Below the pieces are notes generated by a model. It worked only from the letters and a program-made list of their open reading frames with translations. It searched no databases and had not been told where the DNA came from. The translations under genes and the position numbers were made by a program. A stretch of DNA of 64,000 nt from JBBWZH01 sp035544115 (GTDB lineage: Bacteria > Actinomycetota > Actinomycetes > Mycobacteriales > CADCTP01): NCBI GenBank assembly GCA_963714145.1, contig OY970235.1:4960001-5024000 (forward strand), written 5' to 3'. Positions within the stretch are counted from its first letter, which is position 1. Each line of letters begins with the position of its first letter. Shown one piece after another: positions 49,116 through 57,544 of this stretch.

Positions 49116-49175
49116 CCGCTACTGGACCCCGCCCCCCGCCCGGTGCCAACCGCCCGCCCGCCGAGTCGGTCGCGC

Positions 49176-49400
49176 AGCCGGTGACGCCTTCGCGCAGCCG
49201 ATGACGCCTTCGCGCAGCCGATGACGCCTTCGCGCAGCCGGTGACGCCTTCGGGTACCCGGTGACGGCTTCGGGCAGTCCGGGTGACGCCTTCGCGCAGC
49301 CAGTGACGGCGTCGGGCAGCCCCGGGTGACGGCTTCGCGTGGCCAGTGAGGGGCTTTGGGTCGCCGGTGACGGCTTCGGGTGGCCCGGTGACGGCTGTGC
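49176..49400. repeat. Array of short repeats (variants of GTGACGCCTTCGCGCAGCCG)
   Basis: About ten imperfect, tandem 20-22-bp units of the form [G/A]TGACG[C/G]CTTCG[C/G]G[C/T][A/G][G/C]CC follow the amidase gene. The first four are nearly identical. Similar GGTGACGGC-type units recur at 57600-57740, 8 kb away, where some are inverted (CCGTCACC). They do not have CRISPR-like unique spacers or equal spacing. Confidence 0.8.
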
Positions 49401-49583
49401 GCCACCACCGGTGACCCCAACTCGTCACCCGCGGGACGACGGCGTCACCCGGACGGCGAACCCGTCACCGCGGGGATCCTGCCTCGCCGAACACAGCGGC
49501 GAGTTCGCGGCGGGACCGGATCCCGAGTTTGCGGTAGGCCGCGGCCAGGTGGCTCTCCACGGTCCGGACCGAGATCACCAGCT
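49351..49583. repeat. Direct duplication, copy 1 (truncated luxR 3' end)
   Basis: 233 bp repeated at 49651-49883 with an offset of exactly 300 bp and two differences (49552/49852, 49570/49870). It contains the last 38 or so codons of the downstream LuxR gene plus about 110 bp beyond its stop. On the minus strand, copy 1 gives a fragment with LVISVRTVESHLAAAYRKLGIRSRRELAAVFGEAGSPR (minus-strand reading 49583-49465), the second half of a LuxR HTH with no first half. Confidence 0.95.
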
Positions 49584-49650
49584 CGGACGCCTTCGGGTAC
49601 CCGGTGACGGCTTCGGGCAGCCCCGGGTGACGGCTACGGGTGACCGGTGA

Positions 49651-49883
49651 GGGCTTTGGGTCGCCGGTGACGGCTTCGGGTGGCCCGGTGACGGCTGTGC
49701 GCCACCACCGGTGACCCCAACTCGTCACCCGCGGGACGACGGCGTCACCCGGACGGCGAACCCGTCACCGCGGGGATCCTGCCTCGCCGAACACAGCGGC
49801 GAGTTCGCGGCGGGACCGGATCCCGAGTTTGCGGTAGGCCGCGGCCAGGTGACTCTCCACGGTCCGGACTGAGATCACCAGCT
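49651..49883. repeat. Direct duplication, copy 2 (within the intact luxR gene end)
   Basis: Matches 49351-49583; includes the true 3' end and downstream flank of the LuxR-family gene (stop at 49765-49767 on the minus strand). The higher similarity at the DNA level in coding and flanking parts indicates a recent duplication. Confidence 0.95.
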
Positions 49884-52740
49884 GGTCGGCGATCTCGCGG
49901 TCGGACCGGCCGGCGGCGGCCAACGTGGCGATCTCCCGTTCCCGGCGGGTCAACCCGGCCGCCGCGACACCGCTGGCCGCACCGGACGGCCGCGGCACCC
50001 GCCCGAGCCGGCGCCGCGCCTCCGCGGCCAGCGCAACCGCCCGCGCCGCCAGCTCAGACCCCGGCAGCTCAGACCCAGGCGGCCTGGACCCGGGTCGGGG
50101 CCGGACGGCGAGGTCGGCCAGGCTGGCGGCGTCGGCGAGCAGGCCGGCGGTGAGGCACTGTTCCGCGGCGGCCAGCAGCAGGCCGGGATCGAGCGCGGCG
50201 CGGGCCCGGATGCCGGCCGCCCGGGCCTGCCCCACCCGCGAGCCGGGCTGGGCTGGCAGCGCGTCCAGCGCGCTGGCGGCCGCGGCGGCGGCGCCGTACC
50301 GGCTCGCGTCGCCCAGGTACCAGACCGCCGGCGCCAGTGCCCCCGCCGCGGCCGCCTGCCCGGCCGCGGCCACCGCCAACTGCCCGGCCAGGGCAAGCCG
50401 GCCGGTCGCGGCGGCGACCGCGGCGTCGGCCCAGCCGCGCAGGCCGGGAAACAGGCCGACGTCGTCCGGCGGGTCGTCGGCGAGCAGCCGGGCCGCCTCG
50501 TCCGCCTGGCCGTTGGCGGCGAGCACGGCGACCAGCAGGCCGGTCGCCTCGGACCGGAACAGCGCCTCGCCGGACCGCTGCTGCACGTAGGCCTCGCGCA
50601 GCACGACCGCCGCGGCCGGCCAGTTGCCCTGCATGCTCAACCGGACGCCGTCCAGCAGCGGCCAGGCCGGCCCGGCCGGCTCCGGCCCCGTGCCGCGACC
50701 GGGACCACTGCCAAACTCGGCACCACCGCCAAGATCGGTACCACTGCCAAAGCCGGCACCACCGCCACGATCGGCACCACCGCCAAACCCGGCACCACCG
50801 TCACGATCGGCACCACCGCCAAACCCGGCACCACTGCCAAAGCCGGCACCACTGCCGCGATCGGAATCGCTGCCCAAGCCGGCGCCACGGTCAGCACCAG
50901 CGCCGACCCCGGCACCGGCACCAGCGCCGACCCCGGCACCGGCACCGGCACCAAACCCAGCGCCACAGTCAAGACCAGTGCCAGAGTCAGGACCGGCACC
51001 AAACTCAGGACCGCGGCCGGGGTCGGGATCAGGCGACGGCGCTGCCGGCCAGCGGCCGGCCCGGCCCGGTGCGGCCGGCAGGCCGGCCTCGGCCAGGAAC
51101 AGCTCGGCCATCCCGACCAGCGCGTAGGCCAGCCCGGTGCGGGTGGCGTTCACCGGGTGCTCGGCCAGCGCCGCGAGCAGGTCGCGGCGGGCGGTCCGCG
51201 CCGGCTCCGGCCGGTCGGCCAGCACCAGGCCGGCCATCGCGACCGTGCCGGCCCGGATGGCGGTGTCCAGGCCGGGGCCGCTGGCCAGCACCGCCTCGGC
51301 CAGCCGCAGCGCGCTGGCCGGTCGGGCCGCGAACAGTTCCACCAGTGCCTGCGCCGAGTCCAGTTCGGCGGCGAACGCCGGGCCGAGGTCGGTGCGCATC
51401 GCGTCCAGTACGGCCAGCCCGGCCGCCGGCCGGCGCTCGCTCCACAGCACCAGGCTGAGCTCCTCGAACCCGACGGCCACCCGGTCCTGGTCGTCCCGGA
51501 CCCGCTCGGCCGCCAACCCCAGCGCGACCCGGGCCGCGGCCGGGGCGCCCAGCTCGGCGTGCGCGCTGCACAGCCGCAGCGCGGCCCGCGGACCCTTGTC
51601 GTGCCGGGCGGCGTTCTCGGCCAGCCGCACCGCGGTCCGCGGGTCGGACAGCAGCACCGAATCGGCCGCGGCCAGCAGCAGGTCGACGTCCGGCGGCCCG
51701 CCGGCGGCGTCCTCCCAGGCGGCCCGGCGGACCAGGTCCACGTGCCCGGCCGGCGCCCGGCGCAGCCGCTCGGCCAGCCCGCGCCGGCGGGCCGGGGTCA
51801 GCCGCGATTCGGCCACCTCGTGCAGCAGCGGGTGCGCGAACCGGAGCCGCACCAGGCCGTCCCGCTCATCGCTGCGGACCACGCCGCGGTCCTCCACCTC
51901 GGCGAGCGCGGCCGGCGGGACCACCGCGGCCAGCGTGTCGTAGGGCAGCGGCTCGCCCAGCGCGAGCACGTCCAGGGCGTCCCGGCCGGCCGGTGAGAGC
52001 TCGTCCAGCCGGCGGGCCAGCAGCTCGCCGAGCCGGGGCGGCACCGCGCTGCCGCCGCTCCACCACCAGACCCCGGCCTCCCGGCGCAGCCGGCCGGTCT
52101 CCGCGCCGAACCGGGCCAGCTCGGTCAGGTAGAGCGGGTTGCCCTGGCTGCGGGTCCAGAGCAGCTCGACGGCGCCGGCGGCCACCTCCCCGCCGAGCCG
52201 GCCGGACAGCAGCGCCCGGGTGGCGGCGCGGTCGAGCGGGTGCAGGTCGATCCGGTCGAGCAGGCGGTCCTTCCAGAGCGCGGTGACCGCGTCCGAGGCG
52301 GCGGCCCCGGCCCGGGCGGTGACCAGCACCCGGGCGGCGCCGGCCGTCGCCACCGCCAGGATCGCCGCGGCCGAGTGGTCGTCCAGCAGTTGCGCGTCGT
52401 CCACCACCAGCAGCCGGGCCGGGCCACCGGGCAGCTGGGCGAGCCGGGCCAGCAGCAACTGCGGCACCAGCACCGGCGGCACCGGGCCGGCGTCGGCCGG
52501 CAGCAGCGAGCCGAGCGCGCCGAACGGGGTCAGCCGGCTGGCCGCGGTGGCGATGATCCAGCTGACCGGGACACCGGCGGCGGCGACGGCCTCGGCTACC
52601 GCGGCGGCCAGCGCGGTCTTCCCCACCCCGGCGGGGCCGACGAGCATCACGCCGCGCGGCGCGCCGGGCCCGCGGGCCGGGCCCAACGACCGCAGCGCGG
52701 CGGTCACCTCCGCGTCCCGCGCCACCAGCAGGGCGGTCAC
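49765..52740 (-). CDS. Large ATP-binding LuxR-family regulator (LAL type) with a Gly-rich repeat insertion
   Basis: 991 residues. N-terminal AAA-like ATPase: Walker A GPAGVGKT (35-42) and Walker B RLLVVDDAQLLDDH (about 108-121), then LWTRSQGNPLYLTELARFG. The central region is Ala-rich helical repeats (TPR-like). Residues about 565-690 are a low-complexity Gly/Asp/Ala/Phe/Ser insertion (for example AGFGGGADRGGGAGFGSG) encoded by 18-36-bp tandem repeats. The C-terminal LuxR HTH is LTRREREIATLAAAGRSDREIADQLVISVRTVESHLAAAYRKLGIRSRRELAAV (about 930-985). LAL regulators (MalT-like) activate target genes on ligand and ATP binding; the target here is unknown, the neighbouring oxidase and TetR being candidates. 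Confidence 0.92.
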   Translation of the reverse strand: MTALLVARDAEVTAALRSLGPARGPGAPRGVMLVGPAGVGKTALAAAVAEAVAAAGVPVSWIIATAASRLTPFGALGSLLPADAGPVPPVLVPQLLLARLAQLPGGPARLLVVDDAQLLDDHSAAAILAVATAGAARVLVTARAGAAASDAVTALWKDRLLDRIDLHPLDRAATRALLSGRLGGEVAAGAVELLWTRSQGNPLYLTELARFGAETGRLRREAGVWWWSGGSAVPPRLGELLARRLDELSPAGRDALDVLALGEPLPYDTLAAVVPPAALAEVEDRGVVRSDERDGLVRLRFAHPLLHEVAESRLTPARRRGLAERLRRAPAGHVDLVRRAAWEDAAGGPPDVDLLLAAADSVLLSDPRTAVRLAENAARHDKGPRAALRLCSAHAELGAPAAARVALGLAAERVRDDQDRVAVGFEELSLVLWSERRPAAGLAVLDAMRTDLGPAFAAELDSAQALVELFAARPASALRLAEAVLASGPGLDTAIRAGTVAMAGLVLADRPEPARTARRDLLAALAEHPVNATRTGLAYALVGMAELFLAEAGLPAAPGRAGRWPAAPSPDPDPGRGPEFGAGPDSGTGLDCGAGFGAGAGAGVGAGAGAGVGAGADRGAGLGSDSDRGSGAGFGSGAGFGGGADRDGGAGFGGGADRGGGAGFGSGTDLGGGAEFGSGPGRGTGPEPAGPAWPLLDGVRLSMQGNWPAAAVVLREAYVQQRSGEALFRSEATGLLVAVLAANGQADEAARLLADDPPDDVGLFPGLRGWADAAVAAATGRLALAGQLAVAAAGQAAAAGALAPAVWYLGDASRYGAAAAAASALDALPAQPGSRVGQARAAGIRARAALDPGLLLAAAEQCLTAGLLADAASLADLAVRPRPGSRPPGSELPGSELAARAVALAAEARRRLGRVPRPSGAASGVAAAGLTRREREIATLAAAGRSDREIADQLVISVRTVESHLAAAYRKLGIRSRRELAAVFGEAGSPR
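50693..51040 (-). repeat. Gly-rich tandem repeats in the LuxR regulator
   Basis: Repeated units based on GGCACCACCGCCAA-type 18-bp blocks on the plus strand, encoding GADRG, GAGFGSG and GAGAGAG variants on the minus strand. The region lies between two helical-repeat parts of the protein. The exact unit borders are irregular. Confidence 0.8.
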
Positions 52741-52855
52741 GCCGGCTCCGGACGCGGCCGGTGACCGTCCGGTGTGGACAGTCGAGAGTCACCGGCCATT
52801 GCCGCATAGTAACGAGAGCGCTGGTCGGAATTCCGCTGATTTTGGCCGGAGCGGG

Positions 52856-54019
52856 CTACCGCTGCCGCAGCGTCGCCGGGGTCAGCTCGGCCGGGCGGCG
52901 GTGGCCGGCCAGCCCCAGGGTCAGGTCGAGATCGGCCAGCACGCTGCGCAGCACATGCCGGACGCCGGCCTCGCCCCCGTGCGCCAGCCCGTACGCGTAC
53001 GGCCGGCCGAGCAGCACCGCCCGGGCGCCGAGCGCGAGCGCCTTGACGATGTCCGCGCCGGTGCGGATGCCGGAGTCGAACAGCACCGCGATCCGCTCGC
53101 CGACCGCCGCGACGATCTCCGGCAGCATGTCCAGGGCCGCGACCGCGCCGTCCACCTGCCGGCCGCCGTGGTTGGAGACGATCACGCCCTGCATGCCCGC
53201 GTCCGCCGCCCGGCGCGCGTCGTCGGCGTGCTGGATGCCCTTCAGCACGATCGGGCCGTCCCAGTGCTCGCGCAGGAAGCCCAACTGGTCCCAGTGGTGG
53301 TCGGTGCCGGTGAACATCGGCACCCAGCGCAGCACCGCTGCCGGCAGGTCGTCCTCCGGCGCGCTGGCCAGCCCGGCCCGGAACGCCGGGTCGGAGAACG
53401 GGATCGCGGTGCCGGTGCCCCGGATGAACGGCAGGTACGACCGGTCCAGGTCGTTCGGTCGCCAGGCCAGCGTCCAGGTGTCCAGCGTGACGACGAGCAC
53501 CTCGAAGGCGGCCGCGCGGGCCCGGTCCAGGATGCTGACGCAGACGTCCGGGTCGTTCGGCCAGTAGAGCTGGTACCAGCGCGGGCCGAGCCCGCTGGCC
53601 GCGGCCACGTCCTCGATCGTGTTGGAGGACGCGGTGGACAGCACGATCGGCAGGCCCAGCGCGGCGGCCGCCCGGGCGGTGGCCAGCTCGCCGTCCGGGT
53701 GCAGGATCGACTGGACGCCGATCGGGGCGAGCAGCACCGGCGCCGGCATCGCGGTGCCCAGCACGGTGACGCTCAGGTCGCGGCGGCTGGCGTCGGTCAG
53801 CATCCGCGGCACGATCCGCCAGTGGTCGAACGCCTCCCGGTTCGCCCGCATGGTCGCGCCCGAGCCGGCGCCACCCGCTACGTACCAGTACGGGCCGGGT
53901 TCCAACTGCTCGCGGGCAGTCGCCTCCAGACCGTCCGGGTTGGTGGTGAACGGCGGCAACTGGCCGGCCAGCCCCTGCAGGTAGATCTCGTTCTGGTACG
54001 CACCGAACGGCTGGCTCAC
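52856..54019 (-). CDS. FMN-dependent alpha-hydroxy-acid oxidoreductase (lactate 2-monooxygenase-like)
   Basis: 387 residues from GTG 54019, with GAGGAG five bases upstream. Family hallmarks: ATMRANREAFDHWRIVPRMLTD near the start, APVLLAPIGVQSILHPDGELATARAAAALGLPIVLSTASSNTIEDVAA, the catalytic HGG in VSNHGGRQVDGAVAALDMLPEI, and FDSGIRTGADIVKALALGARAVLLGRPYAYGLAHGG. The enzyme oxidises an alpha-hydroxy acid such as L-lactate, producing pyruvate and H2O2 or, in the monooxygenase, acetate and CO2. It sits between the LuxR gene (same strand, 115 bp downstream) and a TetR gene. The 5' extension to 54211 is poorly conserved and is rejected. Confidence 0.9.
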   Translation of the reverse strand: MSQPFGAYQNEIYLQGLAGQLPPFTTNPDGLEATAREQLEPGPYWYVAGGAGSGATMRANREAFDHWRIVPRMLTDASRRDLSVTVLGTAMPAPVLLAPIGVQSILHPDGELATARAAAALGLPIVLSTASSNTIEDVAAASGLGPRWYQLYWPNDPDVCVSILDRARAAAFEVLVVTLDTWTLAWRPNDLDRSYLPFIRGTGTAIPFSDPAFRAGLASAPEDDLPAAVLRWVPMFTGTDHHWDQLGFLREHWDGPIVLKGIQHADDARRAADAGMQGVIVSNHGGRQVDGAVAALDMLPEIVAAVGERIAVLFDSGIRTGADIVKALALGARAVLLGRPYAYGLAHGGEAGVRHVLRSVLADLDLTLGLAGHRRPAELTPATLRQR

Positions 54020-54214
54020 GCCGGCTCCTCTCGCCGCGGGCAGTCTGCTCCCCCCCGCGGCGGCACCGCCCGTCGGGGCTGGCCGGCCGCCCGGGCCGGG
54101 TCGCTGACCGGCCCCGGCCGCCGACCGGTGCGGGGCCGCCGCCGACCGGGGACGCCCCGAACGGGCCGGCAATCCGGCCGGGTCCGCCGCCCACCGGGCG
54201 GCGCCGATCATGGG

Positions 54215-54778
54215 CTACTTGGCGGGCGGGTCGACCAGTTCCAGCGCGATCTCCAGCGCTGCCGCCGACCGCTCCGCGTCGGTGATCTCCGCGTCGCGCA
54301 GCAGGAACCAGGAACTGTGCAGCACGAACACGGCGTACGCGGTGCGCATCCGGTCGATCGGGGCGGCGTCCGGACCGGCCAGCACTTCGACCAGGGCGAA
54401 CATCTGCGTGCGCATGGCCTCGCCGACCTTGGTGCCCTTCAGCGCCGGCTGGTTCTCCTGGAAGAACCGCATCAGCGAGTGGAACGCGGCGGACTGGAGC
54501 TCGTGGGCGTACCGGTCGATGAACTTGCGCCGCGTCTCCGGGCTGGGCGGCTGCGACCTGACCCACTCGGCCAGGTCCGCCATCGCCGCGACCCGCTCCT
54601 CGACGAACGAGCTGACGATCTCTTCCTTGCTCTTGAAGTGGTAGTAGAGGGCGGCCTTGGTCACCCCGAGCCGCTCGGCGATCTCGCGCAGCGAGGTCTG
54701 CTCGTAGCCCTGCTCGGTGAAGAGTTCGAGCGCGACCTGCTTGATCCGCGCGCGGGTGTCTCCGGTCCGCTCGCTCAT
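54215..54778 (-). CDS. TetR-family repressor of the adjacent MFS exporter
   Basis: 187 residues from ATG 54778. HTH RARIKQVALELFTEQGYEQTSLREIAERLGVTKAALYYHFKSKEEIVSSFVEERV (about 8-62), then a helical ligand-binding domain. It is divergent from an MFS drug exporter, the standard TetR/efflux arrangement. Its own promoter (TTGGCT at 54837-54832, 17 bp, TAGGTT at 54814-54809, minus strand) has one of the three putative operators filling the spacer. A GTG nine bases upstream (54787) is a weaker start. Confidence 0.92.
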   Translation of the reverse strand: MSERTGDTRARIKQVALELFTEQGYEQTSLREIAERLGVTKAALYYHFKSKEEIVSSFVEERVAAMADLAEWVRSQPPSPETRRKFIDRYAHELQSAAFHSLMRFFQENQPALKGTKVGEAMRTQMFALVEVLAGPDAAPIDRMRTAYAVFVLHSSWFLLRDAEITDAERSAAALEIALELVDPPAK

Positions 54779-54814
54779 GCTCCCCACCTGCTTCCGCCTT
54801 GCTCCCGGAACCTA

Positions 54815-54830
54815 CTTGACGGCCGGCTAG
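54815..54830. promoter_or_regulatory. TetR operator A (in the tetR promoter spacer)
   Basis: CTTGACGGCCGGCTAG matches the consensus CTTGCCGNNCGGCAAG deduced from sites A, B and C at 14 of 16 (two mismatches). It lies between the -35 and -10 of the tetR promoter. Confidence 0.6.
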
Positions 54831-54837
54831 TAGCCAA

Positions 54838-54853
54838 CTTACCGTACGGCAAG
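54838..54853. promoter_or_regulatory. TetR operator B
   Basis: CTTACCGTACGGCAAG, one mismatch from the consensus CTTGCCGNNCGGCAAG. Its centre is 23 bp from site A and 24 bp from site C. Confidence 0.65.
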
Positions 54854-54861
54854 CAAGCTAG

Positions 54862-54877
54862 CTAGCCGGTCGGCAAG
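54862..54877. promoter_or_regulatory. TetR operator C (before the MFS gene)
   Basis: CTAGCCGGTCGGCAAG, one mismatch from the consensus. It is followed at once by TAAGCT (54878-54883), a possible -10 for the MFS gene, so binding would block that promoter. Regular spacing of sites A-C (about 23-24 bp) suggests cooperative binding of two or three dimers. Confidence 0.6.
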
Positions 54878-54908
54878 TAAGCTGGAAACCAGCCGAAGGG
54901 GAAGCGAA

Positions 54909-56462
54909 ATGTCCGAGAAGAGGGCCCCACTCGCCCGCGAGGTCCGGGTCGTGCTGCCCGGGCTGATGCTCGCGATCATGCTCGCGATGCTGGACAACCT
55001 GATCGTCGCCACCGCGATGCCGCGGATCGTCGGCGAACTGGGCGGCCTGTCGCATCTCGCCTGGGTGGTCACCGCGTACACGCTGGGCACGGCCGTCTCC
55101 ACCCCGCTCTGGGGCAAGATCGGCGACCTGTACGGCCGGAAAGGCATCTTCATCACCGCGGTGGTGATCTTCCTGGTCGGCTCGGCGCTGTCCGGCGCCG
55201 CCCCCGGGATGATCGAACTGATCGCGTTCCGGGCCATCCAGGGGCTGGGCGCCGGCGGCCTGATGGTGGGCGTGATGGCGATCATCGGCGACCTGATCCC
55301 GCCACGCGAGCGGGGCCGGGTGCAGGGCTGGTTCGCCGGCATCATGGCGATCGCGATGGTCGGCGGCCCGCTGGTCGGCGGCTTCCTCACCGACCACCTG
55401 AGCTGGCGCTGGGCGTTCTACATCAATCTGCCGCTCGGCGCGGTGACGCTGCTGGTGCTCGCCACCCGGCTGCACCTGCCCAAGCGCCGGTCCGAGCACC
55501 GCATCGACTGGCTCGGCGCCGGCCTGCTGTCCGCCGGGATCACCGCGCTGACCCTGATCACCACCTGGGGCGGGCACCAGTACGGCTGGGCATCGGCGCA
55601 GATCATGCTGCTGGCCGTGCTCGCGGTGGCCGCGCTGGGCTGGTTCTTCGTGGTGGAGCGGCGGGTGCCGGAGCCGATCCTGCCGCTGAGCATCTTCACC
55701 AACCGCAACTTCGCGCTGGTCTCCGCGATCGGCTTCCTGGTCGGCTTCATCATGTACGGCGCGATCAACTACCTGCCGCTGTTCCAGCAGACCGTGCAGG
55801 GCGCGTCGGCCACCAACAGCGGCCTGCTGGTGCTGCCGCTGATGGGCGGCCTGCTGCTCACCTCGCTGATCTCCGGTCAGGCGATCACCCGCACCGGCCG
55901 GTACCGGATCTTCCCGATCCTGGGCGGTGTCCTGATGGTCGCCGGGCTGCTGCTGCTGACCCGGCTCAGCGCCGACACCACCCGGGTCATGTCCGCGCTG
56001 TTCATGCTGGTGTTCGGTGCCGGCCTCGGCTTCCTGATGCAGAACACCACGCTGATCTCGCAGAACAGCGTGCATCCCAAGGACATGGGCGTGGCCAGCA
56101 GCACGTCGACGTTCATGCGCTCGATCGGCGGCTCGTTCGGGGTGGCGCTGTTCGGCGCGATCTTCGCCAGCAACCTGCGCACCGAGGTGGCCGCGCGGCT
56201 CGGCACCGACGCCGCCGCCCAGGTCGACAAGGCCGGCGGCAACCTGGACCCGACCGTGCTGAGCACCCTGCCCGCCACGGTCCAGGACGGCTTCCACCAC
56301 GCGATCGCCTTCGCCACCTCGCACATGTTCTGGTGGGCGGTTCCGATCGCCGTGATCACCACGCTGCTGACCCTCTTCATCAAGGAGCACCCGCTGCGCG
56401 GCTTCGAGACCCGCGAGCCCACCCCCGAAACCGACTCCCTCGAGCCCTCCCTCACCGTCTGA
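54909..56462 (+). CDS. MFS drug exporter, DHA2 family (14 TM segments)
   Basis: 517 residues with 14 predicted membrane segments. Signatures: LDNLIVATAMPRIVGELGG (DHA2 segment 1), LWGKIGDLYGRKGIF (loop 2-3, GDxxGRK), AFRAIQGLGAGGLMVGVMAIIGDLIPPRERGRVQGWFAGIMAIAMVGGPLVGGFL (segments 4-5 with the antiporter motif C). Proton-coupled multidrug efflux is the family role; substrates are unknown. AGGGGAAG precedes the ATG. A 17-bp-stem terminator follows at 56470-56508. Confidence 0.93.
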   Translation: MSEKRAPLAREVRVVLPGLMLAIMLAMLDNLIVATAMPRIVGELGGLSHLAWVVTAYTLGTAVSTPLWGKIGDLYGRKGIFITAVVIFLVGSALSGAAPGMIELIAFRAIQGLGAGGLMVGVMAIIGDLIPPRERGRVQGWFAGIMAIAMVGGPLVGGFLTDHLSWRWAFYINLPLGAVTLLVLATRLHLPKRRSEHRIDWLGAGLLSAGITALTLITTWGGHQYGWASAQIMLLAVLAVAALGWFFVVERRVPEPILPLSIFTNRNFALVSAIGFLVGFIMYGAINYLPLFQQTVQGASATNSGLLVLPLMGGLLLTSLISGQAITRTGRYRIFPILGGVLMVAGLLLLTRLSADTTRVMSALFMLVFGAGLGFLMQNTTLISQNSVHPKDMGVASSTSTFMRSIGGSFGVALFGAIFASNLRTEVAARLGTDAAAQVDKAGGNLDPTVLSTLPATVQDGFHHAIAFATSHMFWWAVPIAVITTLLTLFIKEHPLRGFETREPTPETDSLEPSLTV

Positions 56463-56469
56463 GCACCCC

Positions 56470-56508
56470 GCCGGCGGGCATCGTCCACTGCGGACGGTGC
56501 CCGCCGGC
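56470..56508 (+). terminator. Terminator after the MFS gene
   Basis: GCCGGCGGGCA pairs with TGCCCGCCGGC, and CGTCC with GGACG, giving a 17-bp stem with one G-T wobble and the loop ACTGC, eight bases after the stop. The loop-proximal GTCCACTGCGGAC is one member of the iterated 13-nt palindromes. Confidence 0.8.
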
Positions 56509-56662
56509 ACGCCCGGAACCGGACGGTCCGGCGGGGCCGGGCGGCGGGGGAGAAATCCGCGCAGGTGTGTGATGGCTTCTTGAAGAGTTCTTCATCGGTG
56601 CGCTCTTACCGTTCCGGGACCCGGTGGTCGCCGGTGCGGCGAACGGACAAGGAGCGATCCGA

Positions 56663-57544
56663 ATGGACACGAGCGTGGCGGCGGCACCCCTGCAGGACGC
56701 CGGGCCGGCGCTGACCGACGCGGACCGGGCGGCGTTCGACCGGGACGGCTACATCATCCTGCCCGGCGTGTTGAGCCCGGCCGAGATCGCGACGTACACC
56801 GGGATCGTCGACCGGCTGTACGAGCGCTGCCAGCGGTCCGGGCGGATCGCTCCGGGGGCGGCGATGCACCAGCTCAGCGCGGTGCCGACCTGCCCGGACC
56901 TGGCGCCGCTGCTGGACCACCCGCGGGTGCTCGGGCCGGTCTGGTCGCTGCTCGGCTGGAACGTGCACGTCTACCACTCGCACATCGACGTGCACCCGCG
57001 GGTGGCCGGCGACAAGCCGTACCGGTTCGAGTGGCACCAGGACGGCGGCCGGCAGAACCGGGAGCTGGAGACCGACCCGCGGCCGCGGATGTCGGTGAAG
57101 TCGGCGTACTGGCTCTCGGACGTGTCCCAGCCGGGGCGCGGGAACTTCCGGGTGGTGCCGGGCAGCCACCGGACCAACTGGATCGACGGGCCGCCACGCC
57201 GGGACATGCCGTGGCCGGACCCGGCCGGCGCCATCGAGGTGCTGGCCAACCCCGGCGACGTGGTGCTGTTCGACCGGCGGATCTGGCACGCCCGCTCCGA
57301 CAACCACTCCGACATCACCCGCAAGGCCGTGTTCTTCGGCTACACGTACCGCTGGGTGGCCAGCCGGGACGACATCCCGGCGTGGTTGCCCGACTTCACC
57401 CCGGTGCAGCGGCAGCTGCTCGGCCTGCTGACCGAGACCGGCGGCGACCACGCCTGGGGGCACGAGCCGGCGGACGTCCCGCTGCACGAACTGCTCCGCC
57501 GGACCGGCCGGCTCGACCCGGCCGTCCCAGCGCTCCGCCCCTGA
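56663..57544 (+). CDS. Phytanoyl-CoA dioxygenase (PhyH) family Fe(II)/2-oxoglutarate oxygenase
   Basis: 293 residues from ATG 56663, with AAGGAG seven bases upstream. The beta-jelly-roll core has the Fe ligands HxD in FEWHQDGG and the distal His in IWHARSDNHSDITRKAVFFGY, with the 2-oxoglutarate-binding Arg in that last block. The N-terminus YIILPGVLSPAEIATYTGIVDRLYERC is family-typical. PhyH proteins hydroxylate CoA thioesters, amino acids, ectoine or natural-product intermediates. The genomic context gives no single substrate. The upstream region carries TTCTT motifs 11 bp apart (56577, 56588) resembling those before the response-regulator gene. Confidence 0.88.
   Translation: MDTSVAAAPLQDAGPALTDADRAAFDRDGYIILPGVLSPAEIATYTGIVDRLYERCQRSGRIAPGAAMHQLSAVPTCPDLAPLLDHPRVLGPVWSLLGWNVHVYHSHIDVHPRVAGDKPYRFEWHQDGGRQNRELETDPRPRMSVKSAYWLSDVSQPGRGNFRVVPGSHRTNWIDGPPRRDMPWPDPAGAIEVLANPGDVVLFDRRIWHARSDNHSDITRKAVFFGYTYRWVASRDDIPAWLPDFTPVQRQLLGLLTETGGDHAWGHEPADVPLHELLRRTGRLDPAVPALRP

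Noticed and set aside
49176..49400. CRISPR-like array
   Set aside because: Units of 20-22 bp are adjacent without unique spacers of constant length, and no cas genes are in the window.
49465..49728. Possible small LuxR-type gene
   Set aside because: It contains only the second half of the HTH copied by the 300-bp duplication; the N-terminal part is repeat DNA translated.
54858..56510. Long minus-strand frame opposite the MFS gene
   Set aside because: Asp/Gln/Arg/Gly-rich antisense shadow of a 14-TM protein.
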